Assembly: GCA_023399215.1 (NCBI GenBank) | Contig: JAEWQJ010000051.1 | Span: 1 to 22,667 of the forward strand | Length of the DNA stretch: 22,667 bases | DNA from: Methanobacteriota archaeon | GTDB lineage: Archaea; Halobacteriota; Methanosarcinia; Methanosarcinales; Methanosarcinaceae | Reading direction: 5' to 3' | Part shown: one piece after another, positions 14,519 to 22,530 of the stretch | Layout of the letters: each line of letters starts with the position of its first letter | How positions within the stretch are numbered: the first letter of the stretch is position 1 | The notes under the pieces: generated by a model | The model's input: only the letters and a program-made list of their open reading frames with translations | The model's database searches: none | What the model was told of the DNA's origin: nothing | Made by a program: the position numbers and the translations under genes

Positions 14519-15892
14519 ATGAAAGTCAATACAGACCTCCATCTCCATTCAAAGTACTCCATGGCATCTTCCAGAAGAATGGAACTGCCGACAATTGCCA
14601 GGGAGGCTTCAAAAAAAGGGATGGAATTAATCGGTACTGCAGACTGTACTCATCCGAAGTGGCTAGAAGAGATCAAAAGAGTATCTGTTTCAGATGAAGA
14701 AATCCGCATAGATGAGATTTATTTTATCCCAACTACCGAGATAGAAGACCGAAACCGTGTACACCATCTCCTGATTTTACCTTCTATTTCAAAGGCTGAA
14801 GAACTGGCCGAGCGCATTGCTCCTTTCGGAAACCTTGAAGCTGATGGCCGTCCCAGTGTCAGGCTGAATGGAAATGAACTTGCAGAAATTGCAAAAGACC
14901 TTGGAGCCCTTATTGGCCCCTGCCATGCATTTACCCCCTGGACTGCACTTTACGGCTACCATGACAGCCTGAAAAGTTGCTACGGGGATATGACAGATTA
15001 TATTTCTTTCCTGGAGCTTGGCCTGAGTGCAGACAGTGACTATGCAGACCGAATCCAGGACCTTCACCGCCTTACTTTTCTTTCGAACTCCGATGCCCAC
15101 TCCCCTTATACCAATAAACTGGCAAGGGAGTTTACGCAGTTTGATGTGCCTGAGCTTACCTTTGACGGCTTGAAAAAAGCCATACTCAGGGAACAGGGGT
15201 ATAAAGCTACTCTGAATGTAGGGTTCTTTCCTGAAGAAGGAAAATACAACCGGTCAGCCTGCATTAAATGTTATACTCAGTATTCACTGCCTGAAGCCGT
15301 TGAGAATAAATGGCGCTGCCCGGTCTGCGGAGGCGTCATAAAGAAAGGGGTTTTCGACCGCGTGAATGAACTCGCAGACTTTAAAGAGCCGAAACATCCT
15401 GAATACCGTCCTCCTTATCTCCATCTCATTCCTCTTGCGGAAATTATCCAGATGACTCTCGGCCATGCAAGCGTTCAGACAAAAGGCGTACAAACGGCCT
15501 GGAACAAGCTTATTGAACGCTTCGGAAACGAAGTCAAAGCTCTTATTTACTCCGAGCCTGAAGACCTGAAGGTCGTGGGTGATGACAGAATAGTAAACGC
15601 AATCCTGGCTTTCAGGAAAGGCGATGTCATAATCCATCCCGGCGGAGGAGGCCAGTATGGCTGGCTTGAGCTGCCTGAAAACCTGAAAAATGAAGAAATC
15701 CAGCAAACAGGACAGCTTTCATTTGCAGATCTTGAGGAGATAAATCCCGCAAAAGCAAGCAAACCCGAAAAAAAGAGGGCGAAAAATCTCCGGAAGAAAA
15801 CCGGCGAAACCGAAAAAGAAAAGCCAGGTAATCAAGAATTGAATAATACGGAACCGGACGATGCAGGCCAGAGTTCACTTTTCGATTTTTAA
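14519..15892 (+). CDS. endQ: Endonuclease Q-like DNA repair nuclease with C-terminal PIP-like motif
   Basis: The 457-residue protein belongs to the TIGR00375 family that includes archaeal Endonuclease Q (EndoQ), which cuts DNA 5' of deaminated bases such as uracil and hypoxanthine. The N-terminal PHP domain shows DLHLHSKYS (D6, H8, H10), GTADCTHPKW, HHLLILPS, GPCHAFTPW and FLSNSDAHSPY, metal-binding residues typical of PHP. A zinc ribbon follows (C248, C251, C267, C270), then a helical domain (EIIQMTLGHASVQTKGV and HPGGGGQYG). A disordered Lys/Glu/Pro tail ends in GQSSLFDF, a PIP-box-like motif (Q-x-x-L-x-x-F) that should bind PCNA, as shown for Pyrococcus EndoQ. A purine-rich GGAAGG precedes the ATG. 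It stands alone between the PAC2 gene and a tRNA. Confidence 0.88.
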   Translation: MKVNTDLHLHSKYSMASSRRMELPTIAREASKKGMELIGTADCTHPKWLEEIKRVSVSDEEIRIDEIYFIPTTEIEDRNRVHHLLILPSISKAEELAERIAPFGNLEADGRPSVRLNGNELAEIAKDLGALIGPCHAFTPWTALYGYHDSLKSCYGDMTDYISFLELGLSADSDYADRIQDLHRLTFLSNSDAHSPYTNKLAREFTQFDVPELTFDGLKKAILREQGYKATLNVGFFPEEGKYNRSACIKCYTQYSLPEAVENKWRCPVCGGVIKKGVFDRVNELADFKEPKHPEYRPPYLHLIPLAEIIQMTLGHASVQTKGVQTAWNKLIERFGNEVKALIYSEPEDLKVVGDDRIVNAILAFRKGDVIIHPGGGGQYGWLELPENLKNEEIQQTGQLSFADLEEINPAKASKPEKKRAKNLRKKTGETEKEKPGNQELNNTEPDDAGQSSLFDF

Positions 15893-15976
15893 GAAACAGG
15901 TCTGAGGATAATAAGATATATAAGAAAGAAAGTATATTCAATAATCCTACATCTGAAATACATTGCATTAAAAACG

Positions 15977-15991
15977 TCGGGTAGCGCCCGA
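15977..15991 (+). terminator. Small hairpin after the EndoQ-like gene
   Basis: TCGGG and CCCGA pair around a five-base loop and are followed by aaattatttt. It may end the EndoQ-like transcript. It also overlaps the tRNA promoter region, so the role is uncertain. Confidence 0.3.
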
Positions 15992-16001
15992 AAATTATTT
16001 T
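15990..16001 (+). promoter_or_regulatory. Probable TATA box of tRNA-Ser
   Basis: gaaaattatttt is AT-rich and centred about 23 bases before the tRNA 5' end, the usual archaeal spacing. Confidence 0.35.
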
Positions 16002-16017
16002 CACTTTAAAACAAAAT

Positions 16018-16101
16018 GCCCAGGTAGTCTAGTGGTAAGGCGGCGGTCTCGAAAACCGTTTCTTCTTTGGGAGAGCGCAGGTTCAAATCCTGCCCTGGGC
16101 G
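16018..16101 (+). tRNA. tRNA-Ser (anticodon CGA)
   Basis: The 84-base sequence folds as a class II tRNA. The acceptor stem GCCCAGG pairs perfectly with CCTGGGC, with discriminator G at 16101. The anticodon stem GCGGT/ACCGT encloses the loop CTCGAAA, giving anticodon CGA for the serine codon UCG. The T stem GCAGG/CCTGC encloses TTCAAAT. A long variable arm (about 15 bases) is typical of tRNA-Ser. The CCA end is not encoded, and no intron is seen. Confidence 0.96.
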
Positions 16102-16219
16102 CTAATCTTGGAGTTAAAAACTCAAAAAAGATTACTTGAGCTTATAAACAATGACTTTTCTCTTTTCCTATGGCCCACCATTAATCAGTTGATATTTTTC
16201 GTTATTTAACTCACTCTTA

Positions 16220-16338
16220 CTTCTGCTTTATGTACCTCAATTTTTTGTACAACCTAATTTTTTCCTGTTTTCGTTCTTCTGCTTTATGTTCACTCAATTT
16301 TTTGTACAACCTAATTTTTTCCTGTTTTCTTTCTGCCG
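16220..16338. repeat. 56-bp tandem duplication at the fdhB 3' end
   Basis: A unit starting cttctgctttatg at 16220 recurs at 16276. Both contain ctcaattttttgtacaacc and taattttttcctgtttt. The second copy includes the fdhB stop codon (16294-16296) and its last codons. The first lies just downstream and would encode the same C-terminal end. A partial third start follows. Confidence 0.75.
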
Positions 16339-17499
16339 GAAAATTTCCAATGGTGAGATATTCGGGACTGAGAGGTCCTGCCCTGCCTGATAGCCGTAGA
16401 GTTCCTGAAATTCCACAGCAAAGGAATGCATAAAAAGGGCATTTGGAATATCCATTGGGCAGAGTTCTTCGCATTGTCCGCAGTTGATACAGGAATCTGC
16501 AACAAGAGAATAGCGCAGTGCATGAAAGGCAAAGGATGGAGGAACCTTTCCAGGGGTGATAGTAAAGTCTGATACTTTTGTCCCGGACAGGGCAGGACAT
16601 ACTTCAATGCAGGTATAGCACTTGATACAACGTGAAGTCTCATCCACAAGCTGTCTCAGGCGGGCTTTTCCCTCCCCTAACGACTGAAAGTCTTTTTTCC
16701 TTCCGTTTTCGGAAAGGTTTAACATCGACTTCTCGATTTTTCCTCGGATCTCCAGCCCTTTCGGGACAGGAGGAAAGGTTTCAATTGCACTCGCAGCTTT
16801 TGCCTGTTTAAGTAATTCTGCGCCTTTTGCACTGCATACCTCAACAAAGGTTGCCTCCGTGCCAATAACGCCCCATTCTCCACATGCAAGGTCAGCCTGC
16901 CTTGGGATTTTCAGTTTGCAGCGCCTGCAGTTGCTTCTTCTTCCTAAGTTTTCCTCTTCCAGTTTGTCTATGGGTATAGCAAACTCCTCTTCAGGAGTGT
17001 CAACGATAAACTTTCCCTTAGAAATCCTTTCTTTTTTAACCAAATCAGGGTTAATTCCAAATTTTTCTACAATCATCTTCCTTGCCATTTCAGGACTGAT
17101 TGTGCCTCCACAGTTTAGCCCAAACATGAGGATATTTTCCAGTCTGACTTCTCCCCGTTTTGCAAGCTCGTAAAGTCCCATGACATCGCATCCTTTCAGG
17201 GCAACTGCAATTTTTAAGTTCTCTGCCTTTCCCAGGTACTTGCTGAAAAGCCTGGACAGAAGAAGAGTCCCAAAATGAAGGGAACCTGAAATTTGCGAAA
17301 TTTCTGCGGGGTCCGTAATCAGCACAGGTACAGCATCATAGATGTCAGCTCCTTTCCTGATCCCGAGCACTGCGTCCACGCTCCCGCTTTCCAGTGCGAA
17401 TTTCAGGAGGGATGAAACCGCGCCACCTGACTCACCTTTTTCTAGTAACTCCTGATCGCAAGCCCGGACATAAAACATGTTTTCTTCAGCAGGTTTCAA
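16294..17499 (-). CDS. fdhB: F420-type formate dehydrogenase beta subunit FdhB
   Basis: The 401-residue protein is of the FrhB/FdhB family, which carries FAD and passes electrons between FdhA and coenzyme F420. The FrhB-type region includes SGGAVSSLLKFAL, CRRCKLKIPRQADLACGEWG (C191, C194, C206) and the usual NC-GG segment. Two ferredoxin-like clusters follow: C291/C294/C297/C301 (CIKCYTCIEVCP) and C337/C340/C343/C347 (CINCGQCEELCP). The start is a TTG at 17499 overlapping the fdhA stop as TTGA. GGAGG (17507-17511) sits seven bases before it, whereas the first ATG (17478) would be 28 bases away. Translation is thus coupled to fdhA. The 3' end is duplicated downstream. Homologous FrhB-like proteins (FpoF, FrhB) are alternatives, but the neighbouring FdhA settles it. 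Confidence 0.9.
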   Translation of the reverse strand: MKPAEENMFYVRACDQELLEKGESGGAVSSLLKFALESGSVDAVLGIRKGADIYDAVPVLITDPAEISQISGSLHFGTLLLSRLFSKYLGKAENLKIAVALKGCDVMGLYELAKRGEVRLENILMFGLNCGGTISPEMARKMIVEKFGINPDLVKKERISKGKFIVDTPEEEFAIPIDKLEEENLGRRSNCRRCKLKIPRQADLACGEWGVIGTEATFVEVCSAKGAELLKQAKAASAIETFPPVPKGLEIRGKIEKSMLNLSENGRKKDFQSLGEGKARLRQLVDETSRCIKCYTCIEVCPALSGTKVSDFTITPGKVPPSFAFHALRYSLVADSCINCGQCEELCPMDIPNALFMHSFAVEFQELYGYQAGQDLSVPNISPLEIFRQKENRKKLGCTKN

Positions 17500-19583
17500 T
17501 GTTTTTCCTCCAAAGGTTTACCTTCTTGAGGTTCTATTTTCTCAATTTTTACCGCACACACCTTGTACTCCGGAATCTTTGCCACGGGGTCAAGAGCTCC
17601 ATTGGTCAGTAGATTTGCCGCACATTCCTTGAAATGAAAAGGGATGAAGACGACTCCAGGTTTTATGTCTTCTGTGACCATTGCAGGAATTTCGATCTTC
17701 CCTCTTCTGGAAAGTACGCGGACTTTTTCTCGGTTGCTGACCCCCAACTTTTTCGCATCTTTCGGATGAAGCTCCACCCAGCCAGTTCTGACTTCGGAGG
17801 CAAGGGTTTTCGACCTGCGGGTCATAGTCCCTGTATGCCAGTGCCAGATGTTCCTTCCTGTAGTAAGAATGAAAGGATATTCCACGTCCGGGACTTCGGC
17901 TGGGGGCTTCCATTCAATGCCAGAAAACTCCGCCAGCCCATCAGGGGTAGAAAATTTTTCGGTATGCAGGATTGGAGTTCCTGGATGAGTTTTATTCGGG
18001 CAGGGCCACTGAAGAGAATCAGGTTTTTCAAGGCGCTCGTAGCTCATGCCGCCATACTGAGGGGTAACCTTTGCGATTTCCTCAAAAATCTCTGCTTCGT
18101 TCATGTAGGAAAATTGAGGCCCGTACCCCATACACCCGGCAAGTTCGCAGATGATGCGCCAGTCCGCCTTAGCATCTCCCGGAGGTTCTACGGCTTTCCT
18201 GATCCGCTGTACTCGACGTTCAGTATTGGTCTGGGTCCCGTTCTTTTCTGCATAACAGGCCGCAGGCAGGACAACATCAGCAAGATTTGCAGTCTCGCTC
18301 AAGAAAAGATCCTGCACAACCAGAAAGTCCAGTTGCTTCATAGCTTTTCTTACCTTGTTTAGATCCGGGTCCGAGAGCATGAAATTTTCGCCCATAACAT
18401 ACATGCACTTCACAGTCGATGTTTCTTCTGCCAGCTGTTCCATCAGCTCCGTAACCGTAAGCCCTGGGGCTTTAGGAAGTCCGCTCACCCCCCAGATAGA
18501 TTCCATTTTCCTTAGGTTTTCCGGATTTGCAACTTTCTGGTAGCCAGGATACACATCCGGCAAGCAGCCCATGTCACATGCTCCCTGTACATTATTTTGC
18601 CCTCGCAGTGGGTTGACACCTCCACCTGGAACTCCGAGGTTTCCAGTTAAAAGCATCAAGTTTGCCGTGGACCTCACGTTGTCAACTCCCACAGTATGTT
18701 GGGTGATGCCCATTGAATAAAGGAGGGCCGATGGTTTTGATTGGGCAATCCACTCGGCTGCTGTTTTTAAGTCATTCTCTGGCACCCCTGTGATTTTTGA
18801 GACGTTTGGCAGGGAATAGGTCTCCTGCATGACCACGGATCTCATTTCCTCATAATTTTTTGTCCTTTTTGAGATAAATGCCGAATCTTCCCAGCCGTTT
18901 TCTATAATATGGTGCATGAGTCCATTTAGGAGGGCAACGTCAGTGCCTGAATACATAGAAAGATGGAGATCTGCCTGTTTTGCCGTGGGCGTGCAACGAG
19001 GGTCTGCACATACTATTTTAGCCCCCTTCTTTTTTGCAAGCATTACCCTCCTTCCAATGAGTGGGTGCTGCTCGAGAGTATTGCTGCCGATAATGAAAAT
19101 GCATTTAGACTCTTCAAGATCTAAGATGGAATTCGTCATGGCTCCAGAGCCAAAAACCGCAGCAAGGCCAGCGACTGTAGAGGAATGGCAGAGCCTTGCA
19201 CAGTGGTCAACGTTAGAAGTCTTAAGGACAACACGAGCGAATTTCTGCATAAGGTAGTTTTCTTCGTTTGAGGTTCTTGCTGAGGAGAGACAGACAATTT
19301 CTTCAGGAAGAAAAGTCATGAATTTCCCTGCTATAAGGGCCAGGGCTTCTTCCCAACTTGTCTCTACAAGCTGCCCGTTTTCCCTGACCAACGGCTTTAC
19401 AAGTCTGTCCTTACTATGGATGAACTCATGAGCATATCTACCCTTTTGACAGAGCTTTCCTGCATTAACTGGAGCTCGGTGCCAGGGCTCAATGCCTGCT
19501 GCCCTTCCATCTTTTACCACAATGTTAAACCCGCATCCGGTCCCACAGTAAGGACAGGTCGTGGGCACATATCTTAATTCCAT
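17496..19583 (-). CDS. fdhA: Formate dehydrogenase alpha (catalytic) subunit FdhA
   Basis: From the ATG at 19583 (MELRYVPTTCPYCGTGCGFN) the product has 695 residues, normal for archaeal FdhA. It oxidises formate to CO2 (or the reverse) at a bis-pterin Mo or W centre. The N-terminal 4Fe-4S cluster is held by C10, C13, C17 and C45. The metal ligand is Cys rather than selenocysteine at C132 in DHCARLCHSSTVAGL, with the catalytic His at 133. MGITQHTVGVDNVRSTANL and GVNPLRGQNNVQGACDMG are formate dehydrogenase signatures, and the C-terminal molybdopterin-binding domain includes TTGRNIWHWHTGTMTRR. An open frame continues to 19670 from a GTG but looks non-conserved. AGGAG precedes the chosen ATG. 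It lies 114 bases after the FwdB-like gene and overlaps fdhB by four bases. Confidence 0.92.
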   Translation of the reverse strand: MELRYVPTTCPYCGTGCGFNIVVKDGRAAGIEPWHRAPVNAGKLCQKGRYAHEFIHSKDRLVKPLVRENGQLVETSWEEALALIAGKFMTFLPEEIVCLSSARTSNEENYLMQKFARVVLKTSNVDHCARLCHSSTVAGLAAVFGSGAMTNSILDLEESKCIFIIGSNTLEQHPLIGRRVMLAKKKGAKIVCADPRCTPTAKQADLHLSMYSGTDVALLNGLMHHIIENGWEDSAFISKRTKNYEEMRSVVMQETYSLPNVSKITGVPENDLKTAAEWIAQSKPSALLYSMGITQHTVGVDNVRSTANLMLLTGNLGVPGGGVNPLRGQNNVQGACDMGCLPDVYPGYQKVANPENLRKMESIWGVSGLPKAPGLTVTELMEQLAEETSTVKCMYVMGENFMLSDPDLNKVRKAMKQLDFLVVQDLFLSETANLADVVLPAACYAEKNGTQTNTERRVQRIRKAVEPPGDAKADWRIICELAGCMGYGPQFSYMNEAEIFEEIAKVTPQYGGMSYERLEKPDSLQWPCPNKTHPGTPILHTEKFSTPDGLAEFSGIEWKPPAEVPDVEYPFILTTGRNIWHWHTGTMTRRSKTLASEVRTGWVELHPKDAKKLGVSNREKVRVLSRRGKIEIPAMVTEDIKPGVVFIPFHFKECAANLLTNGALDPVAKIPEYKVCAVKIEKIEPQEGKPLEEKH
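17507..17511 (-). promoter_or_regulatory. Ribosome binding site that fixes the fdhB TTG start
   Basis: The minus strand reads GGAGG seven bases before TTG 17499, inside the end of fdhA. No comparable site lies near the later ATG. Confidence 0.6.
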
Positions 19584-19697
19584 GTTTCCGTTTTCTCCTG
19601 AATACATTGGTATGTTCTGGTAAAATGATGGTTCATTAATGATAAGCTGATATTTATCTAAACAATTCACATACCCGTATCTGCTTTCTTGCGGATT

Positions 19698-21062
19698 TCA
19701 TAGTACTCCAGGCAAAATTTTGGGCATTGCTTCCTCTTGCTTAAATGCAGATTGGGGAAAACCAGTCTGAGTTTTTTCTTCTTTTATTTTTTTAAAAAGC
19801 TGTTTTAAGGTATCTTCATTACTCTGAGTGAATTTAAATGGAGAATCAAGGAACGGTTCAAAGTAAATAGGCACATCGTCAAGCCTGTAGAAAGTCCCTT
19901 CACACTCCATGGAGTCAACGACTCCCGGAAGCACAATATCTGAGATAGACGTAGTTGGACAGGGAACTGTATCCAGGCAGATCAAAGGAATTTTTGCAAG
20001 GTAAGCTGCACAGTCAGGAGGGATCTGACTCAAAAGATCAGAACACATTACAAAAGCTGCATCCACGTCCTTTTCTCGAAGCAAATCTACGGTTGTGAAT
20101 TCTCCAGGGTTGTAACGTGGATATCCACGCATGAAGTCAAGCCCGAAGGGATAACCATACATGTAAGAAGCAACCTGGCTAAAGCCTGCCGCATTGCAGC
20201 GACTGCGGATAACTCCAATGGTAAATTTGGAATAATTGTTCAGTTCTTTCACAAGGTTCATGGCAATTTCAATATTCCTGTACTTCCCAAGGGAGGAAGA
20301 CAGTCCAACTCCTACTGAGATAGTCCCAAAATTGCAGTTTTTCATTATATCTAGCATCTCTTCCATAACAGAAATCGGAACTCCTGTAATCTCCTCTACG
20401 GAATGATGAGGAGTTTTTCCATGTAAAAGCGTCAAGAGTGCGCTTATTAGCTCATAATCGGAGCCCGGTTTAAGCTGCACATGCAGGTCAGAAGCCTTAG
20501 CAGTTAGAGTTTTTCTTGGGTCCACAGTAATGATTGTCCTGTCAAAACGCCCGCGTTTTGTCCAGTAACCTCTTGGGAAAACTCCATATCTGGACATCTG
20601 CCTGGGCATGGATTCAAGTGGATTTGTTCCCCAGTAAACCAAAAGGTCGGCCCTGTTTTTCTTCTGCCCTTCAGTTGCACCGACTTTTCCGGCTTCCTGA
20701 ATTCCCATTACTGTGGCCCCATTGCCAGTTGTATCTACAATTGCACCCAGATATTCCCCTATCATAAGCCCCACCTCATGTGCTTCACAGGAAGTTTCGC
20801 TGCCTATGGAAATCAGTGGACGCTTAGCCGAAGACAGGATATCTGCGGCTATTTGAAGGGCTCCGTCCCAGGAAACTGGCCTTAATTTTCCTCCGAACTT
20901 TAGAAGAGGCTGTTTAAACCTTCGGGGACTTGTAACCTCATTAAATCTGGAAATTCCCATCTTGCATACATTTTTAGCTTCAATCTTTCCATTCTTGATT
21001 TCAACCTGGATATCGTCGCAGGCAGCCCCACAGACAGGACAGACTATGTTTTTGTGAATCAT
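19698..21062 (-). CDS. FwdB/FmdB-like protein lacking the active-site Cys-His loop
   Basis: The 454-residue product is a paralog of the catalytic subunit of formylmethanofuran dehydrogenase (FwdB/FmdB). The cluster cysteines are kept: C8, C11, C15 (IVCPVCGAACDDI) and C33 (NVCKMGISRF). KNRADLLVYWGTNPLESMPR, GRFDRTIITVDPRKT, RYNPGEFTTVDLL and EGTFYRLDDVPIYF fit the family. But where FwdB has a Thr-Ala-Ser-Val-Cys-His-Gly-Pro-Ser loop, this protein reads VDTTGNGATVMGIQEAG (residues 109-125): the metal-ligand Cys (or Sec) and its His are gone and the segment is three residues shorter. It may serve as an electron-transfer or scaffolding subunit rather than the catalyst. The ATG at 21062 has GGAG ten bases before it; a GTG six bases upstream is the alternative. 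It is first gene of the operon with fdhA and fdhB. None of the other Fwd subunits is present. Confidence 0.85.
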   Translation of the reverse strand: MIHKNIVCPVCGAACDDIQVEIKNGKIEAKNVCKMGISRFNEVTSPRRFKQPLLKFGGKLRPVSWDGALQIAADILSSAKRPLISIGSETSCEAHEVGLMIGEYLGAIVDTTGNGATVMGIQEAGKVGATEGQKKNRADLLVYWGTNPLESMPRQMSRYGVFPRGYWTKRGRFDRTIITVDPRKTLTAKASDLHVQLKPGSDYELISALLTLLHGKTPHHSVEEITGVPISVMEEMLDIMKNCNFGTISVGVGLSSSLGKYRNIEIAMNLVKELNNYSKFTIGVIRSRCNAAGFSQVASYMYGYPFGLDFMRGYPRYNPGEFTTVDLLREKDVDAAFVMCSDLLSQIPPDCAAYLAKIPLICLDTVPCPTTSISDIVLPGVVDSMECEGTFYRLDDVPIYFEPFLDSPFKFTQSNEDTLKQLFKKIKEEKTQTGFPQSAFKQEEAMPKILPGVL

Positions 21063-21072
21063 ACTCACTGCT

Positions 21073-21103
21073 CTCCGACATAAAATTTTGATATTGTATA
21101 TTC
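21073..21103 (-). promoter_or_regulatory. Promoter and ribosome binding site of the FwdB-like/fdhA/fdhB operon
   Basis: On the minus strand AATATACAA (21094-21102) is a TATA candidate 32-40 bases before the ATG, and GGAG (21073-21076) lies 10 bases before it. The leader is therefore very short. Confidence 0.45.
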
Positions 21104-21171
21104 AATACACTTTTCAGAAAAAATCGATAGTAACATCTCGTCTTTCATTTTACTTACCTCTCAACATTGTT

Positions 21172-21186
21172 CTGTGCACTGCACAG
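21172..21186. promoter_or_regulatory. 15-bp palindrome, possible operator
   Basis: CTGTGCACTGCACAG is a perfect odd-length palindrome (7+1+7) about 70 bases upstream of the fdh operon TATA box, well placed for a dimeric regulator. Confidence 0.4.
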
Positions 21187-21618
21187 CAGTTAGTTTTCAT
21201 GCTAATGAACAGTGAACAGTAATTTCACAGCACTGTACCATTTTTATGAACTAGTTCTTCAATGTCAACAGGTTTTTAGGAATACGCCTTTTCCCTGCAT
21301 CCTGGAAGACGGGTGGGGGAATTCAGGAGAGATCATAACTTTCCAGATCCCAATAGAAAAAAACCGTGTTCAAATTTTTTACTACCATTTACCAGTTAGT
21401 AGATTTTCATACTTACCTTAATTACCAGTAAACTATTTTCTATTTCAAATTCAGATAAGTTACATAAAGAATTTGCATTGAGAAATAAATTTGCAACTCA
21501 GATATAAATATATCGGCTGTTTATTATTTTGAGTGGAAATTTCATGTTCCCATTCAGAAGTTGACAGTAGATAGAAAACTGGTCTTATTAAGTTTGTAAG
21601 GTCCATATATAGATATGG

Positions 21619-21664
21619 TTATATAGTAGATAGTAGGAATATAGTTTCCGTTTTAAAATGGAGG
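21619..21664 (+). promoter_or_regulatory. Promoter and ribosome binding site of mop
   Basis: TTATATAG (21619-21626) is a TATA candidate, and GGAGG (21660-21664) lies seven bases before the ATG at 21672, a strong site for a small abundant protein. Confidence 0.5.
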
Positions 21665-21671
21665 ATCAAAT

Positions 21672-21881
21672 ATGAAACTAAGCACACGCAATGTCTTAAA
21701 AGGTAAGGTCAAAAGTATTATTCCCGGAATGGTAAACTCTGAAATTGTAATAGAATTACCAGGAGGAACAGAAATCACTTCCATTATCACAAAAACATCA
21801 GCCGAAAGTCTGAACTTAAAAGTAGGAAGCGAGGTCTACGCAGCATTCAAGGCCTCAAGCGTGATGATAGCCACAGACTAA
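21672..21881 (+). CDS. mop: Mop-type molybdate-binding protein (molbindin)
   Basis: The 69-residue protein is a single TOBE/Mop domain: MKLSTRNVLKGKVKSIIPGM, VNSEIVIELPGGTEITSII, and VGSEVYAAFKASSVMIATD. Molbindins form hexamers that store or buffer molybdate (or tungstate) in the cytoplasm. The length equals the usual single-domain form and there is no DNA-binding or transporter domain. It is divergent from the FwdB-like/fdhA/fdhB operon, whose enzymes need a molybdopterin cofactor, so a shared role in metal supply is likely. Confidence 0.92.
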   Translation: MKLSTRNVLKGKVKSIIPGMVNSEIVIELPGGTEITSIITKTSAESLNLKVGSEVYAAFKASSVMIATD

Positions 21882-21885
21882 CTGC

Positions 21886-21908
21886 TTATTTTTCAACATC
21901 AATTGATG
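21886..21908 (+). terminator. Possible terminator after mop
   Basis: A TTTTT run followed by the 12-bp palindrome CATCAATTGATG starts about 8 bases after the mop stop codon. The T run precedes the hairpin, so the archaeal oligo-T is the more likely signal. Confidence 0.3.
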
Positions 21909-22060
21909 ATGAGAAAGTATAGTCAAAAACAATTAATTTCGCATTCCGCAAAAGCGCAAAAAACTACCTGGTAATATCAACACTCGTTTAAAAAATAAAC
22001 AAGTGTTATATCCGTATACATCTGTGCATGCCCGTGCGGGCCTGTACACATTTATACATA

Positions 22061-22120
22061 TTAATGAATATTTACGCACGTTCAGGAATAAATACACACG
22101 CCTAGGAATATCTATGCACA
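22061..22120. repeat. Degenerate 20-bp tandem repeat, three copies
   Basis: ttaatgaatatttacgcacg, ttcaggaataaatacacacg and cctaggaatatctatgcaca follow one another with a 20-base period; the core is gaata..ta.rcac. Confidence 0.5.
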
Positions 22121-22510
22121 TTTATATAACATAGATATAGCTCAATATATTTAAAAAGAGTATTACATGTATCATTATATTCTGTATACTTAACTTCATA
22201 ATGTAAAATATCACGCAGAAAATTTGCTTATCGAGCATCAGTATCAATAAACTCCTAAAAATAATAAATTGATTCATATGCATTTATTTTATAGATGACT
22301 TAAGTGATTGAAACTTTTTTATAAAAATAAATATTAACTTATCTTCATGCAATAAGAGAAATTAGCCAAAAAATTGTCGAGTTGAAATAAATAAACCCAT
22401 AATAAATAGAGTAAATTTTATTACATCAACTTTACCGGTTTTGAATAAATGAATATGGAGAAAAACAAAAAAGTGATTATACTACCGAGAGTTCATCGTT
22501 CTCGATTCTG

Positions 22511-22530
22511 AGTTCAACCGCGTAAGTACT
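22511..22530. mobile_element. Remnant of an insertion-sequence/MITE end
   Basis: gagttcaaccgcgtaagtac closely matches the right end of the element at 9275-9393 (cagttcaactgcgtaagtcc). No matching left end was found in the window. Confidence 0.45.

Larger units (their letters stand above)
21063..21671. other. Divergent intergenic region between the fdh operon and mop
   Basis: These 609 bases contain both promoters. No gene is visible; a 69-codon frame at 21212-21421 has no family resemblance and no ribosome binding site. Confidence 0.55.

Noticed and set aside
17478..17478. ATG at 17478 as the fdhB start
   Set aside because: GGAGG is 28 bases away, whereas it is seven bases from the TTG at 17499, which also overlaps the fdhA stop.
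17634..18362. 242-codon plus-strand frame inside fdhA
   Set aside because: It is antisense to a clear FdhA and arises from codon bias.
19584..19670. 29-residue N-terminal extension of FdhA from a GTG
   Set aside because: The standard FdhA N terminus begins just before the cluster cysteines, and a ribosome binding site supports the ATG at 19583.
21212..21421. 69-codon plus-strand frame before mop
   Set aside because: No ribosome binding site, no family resemblance, and it lies in a promoter region.
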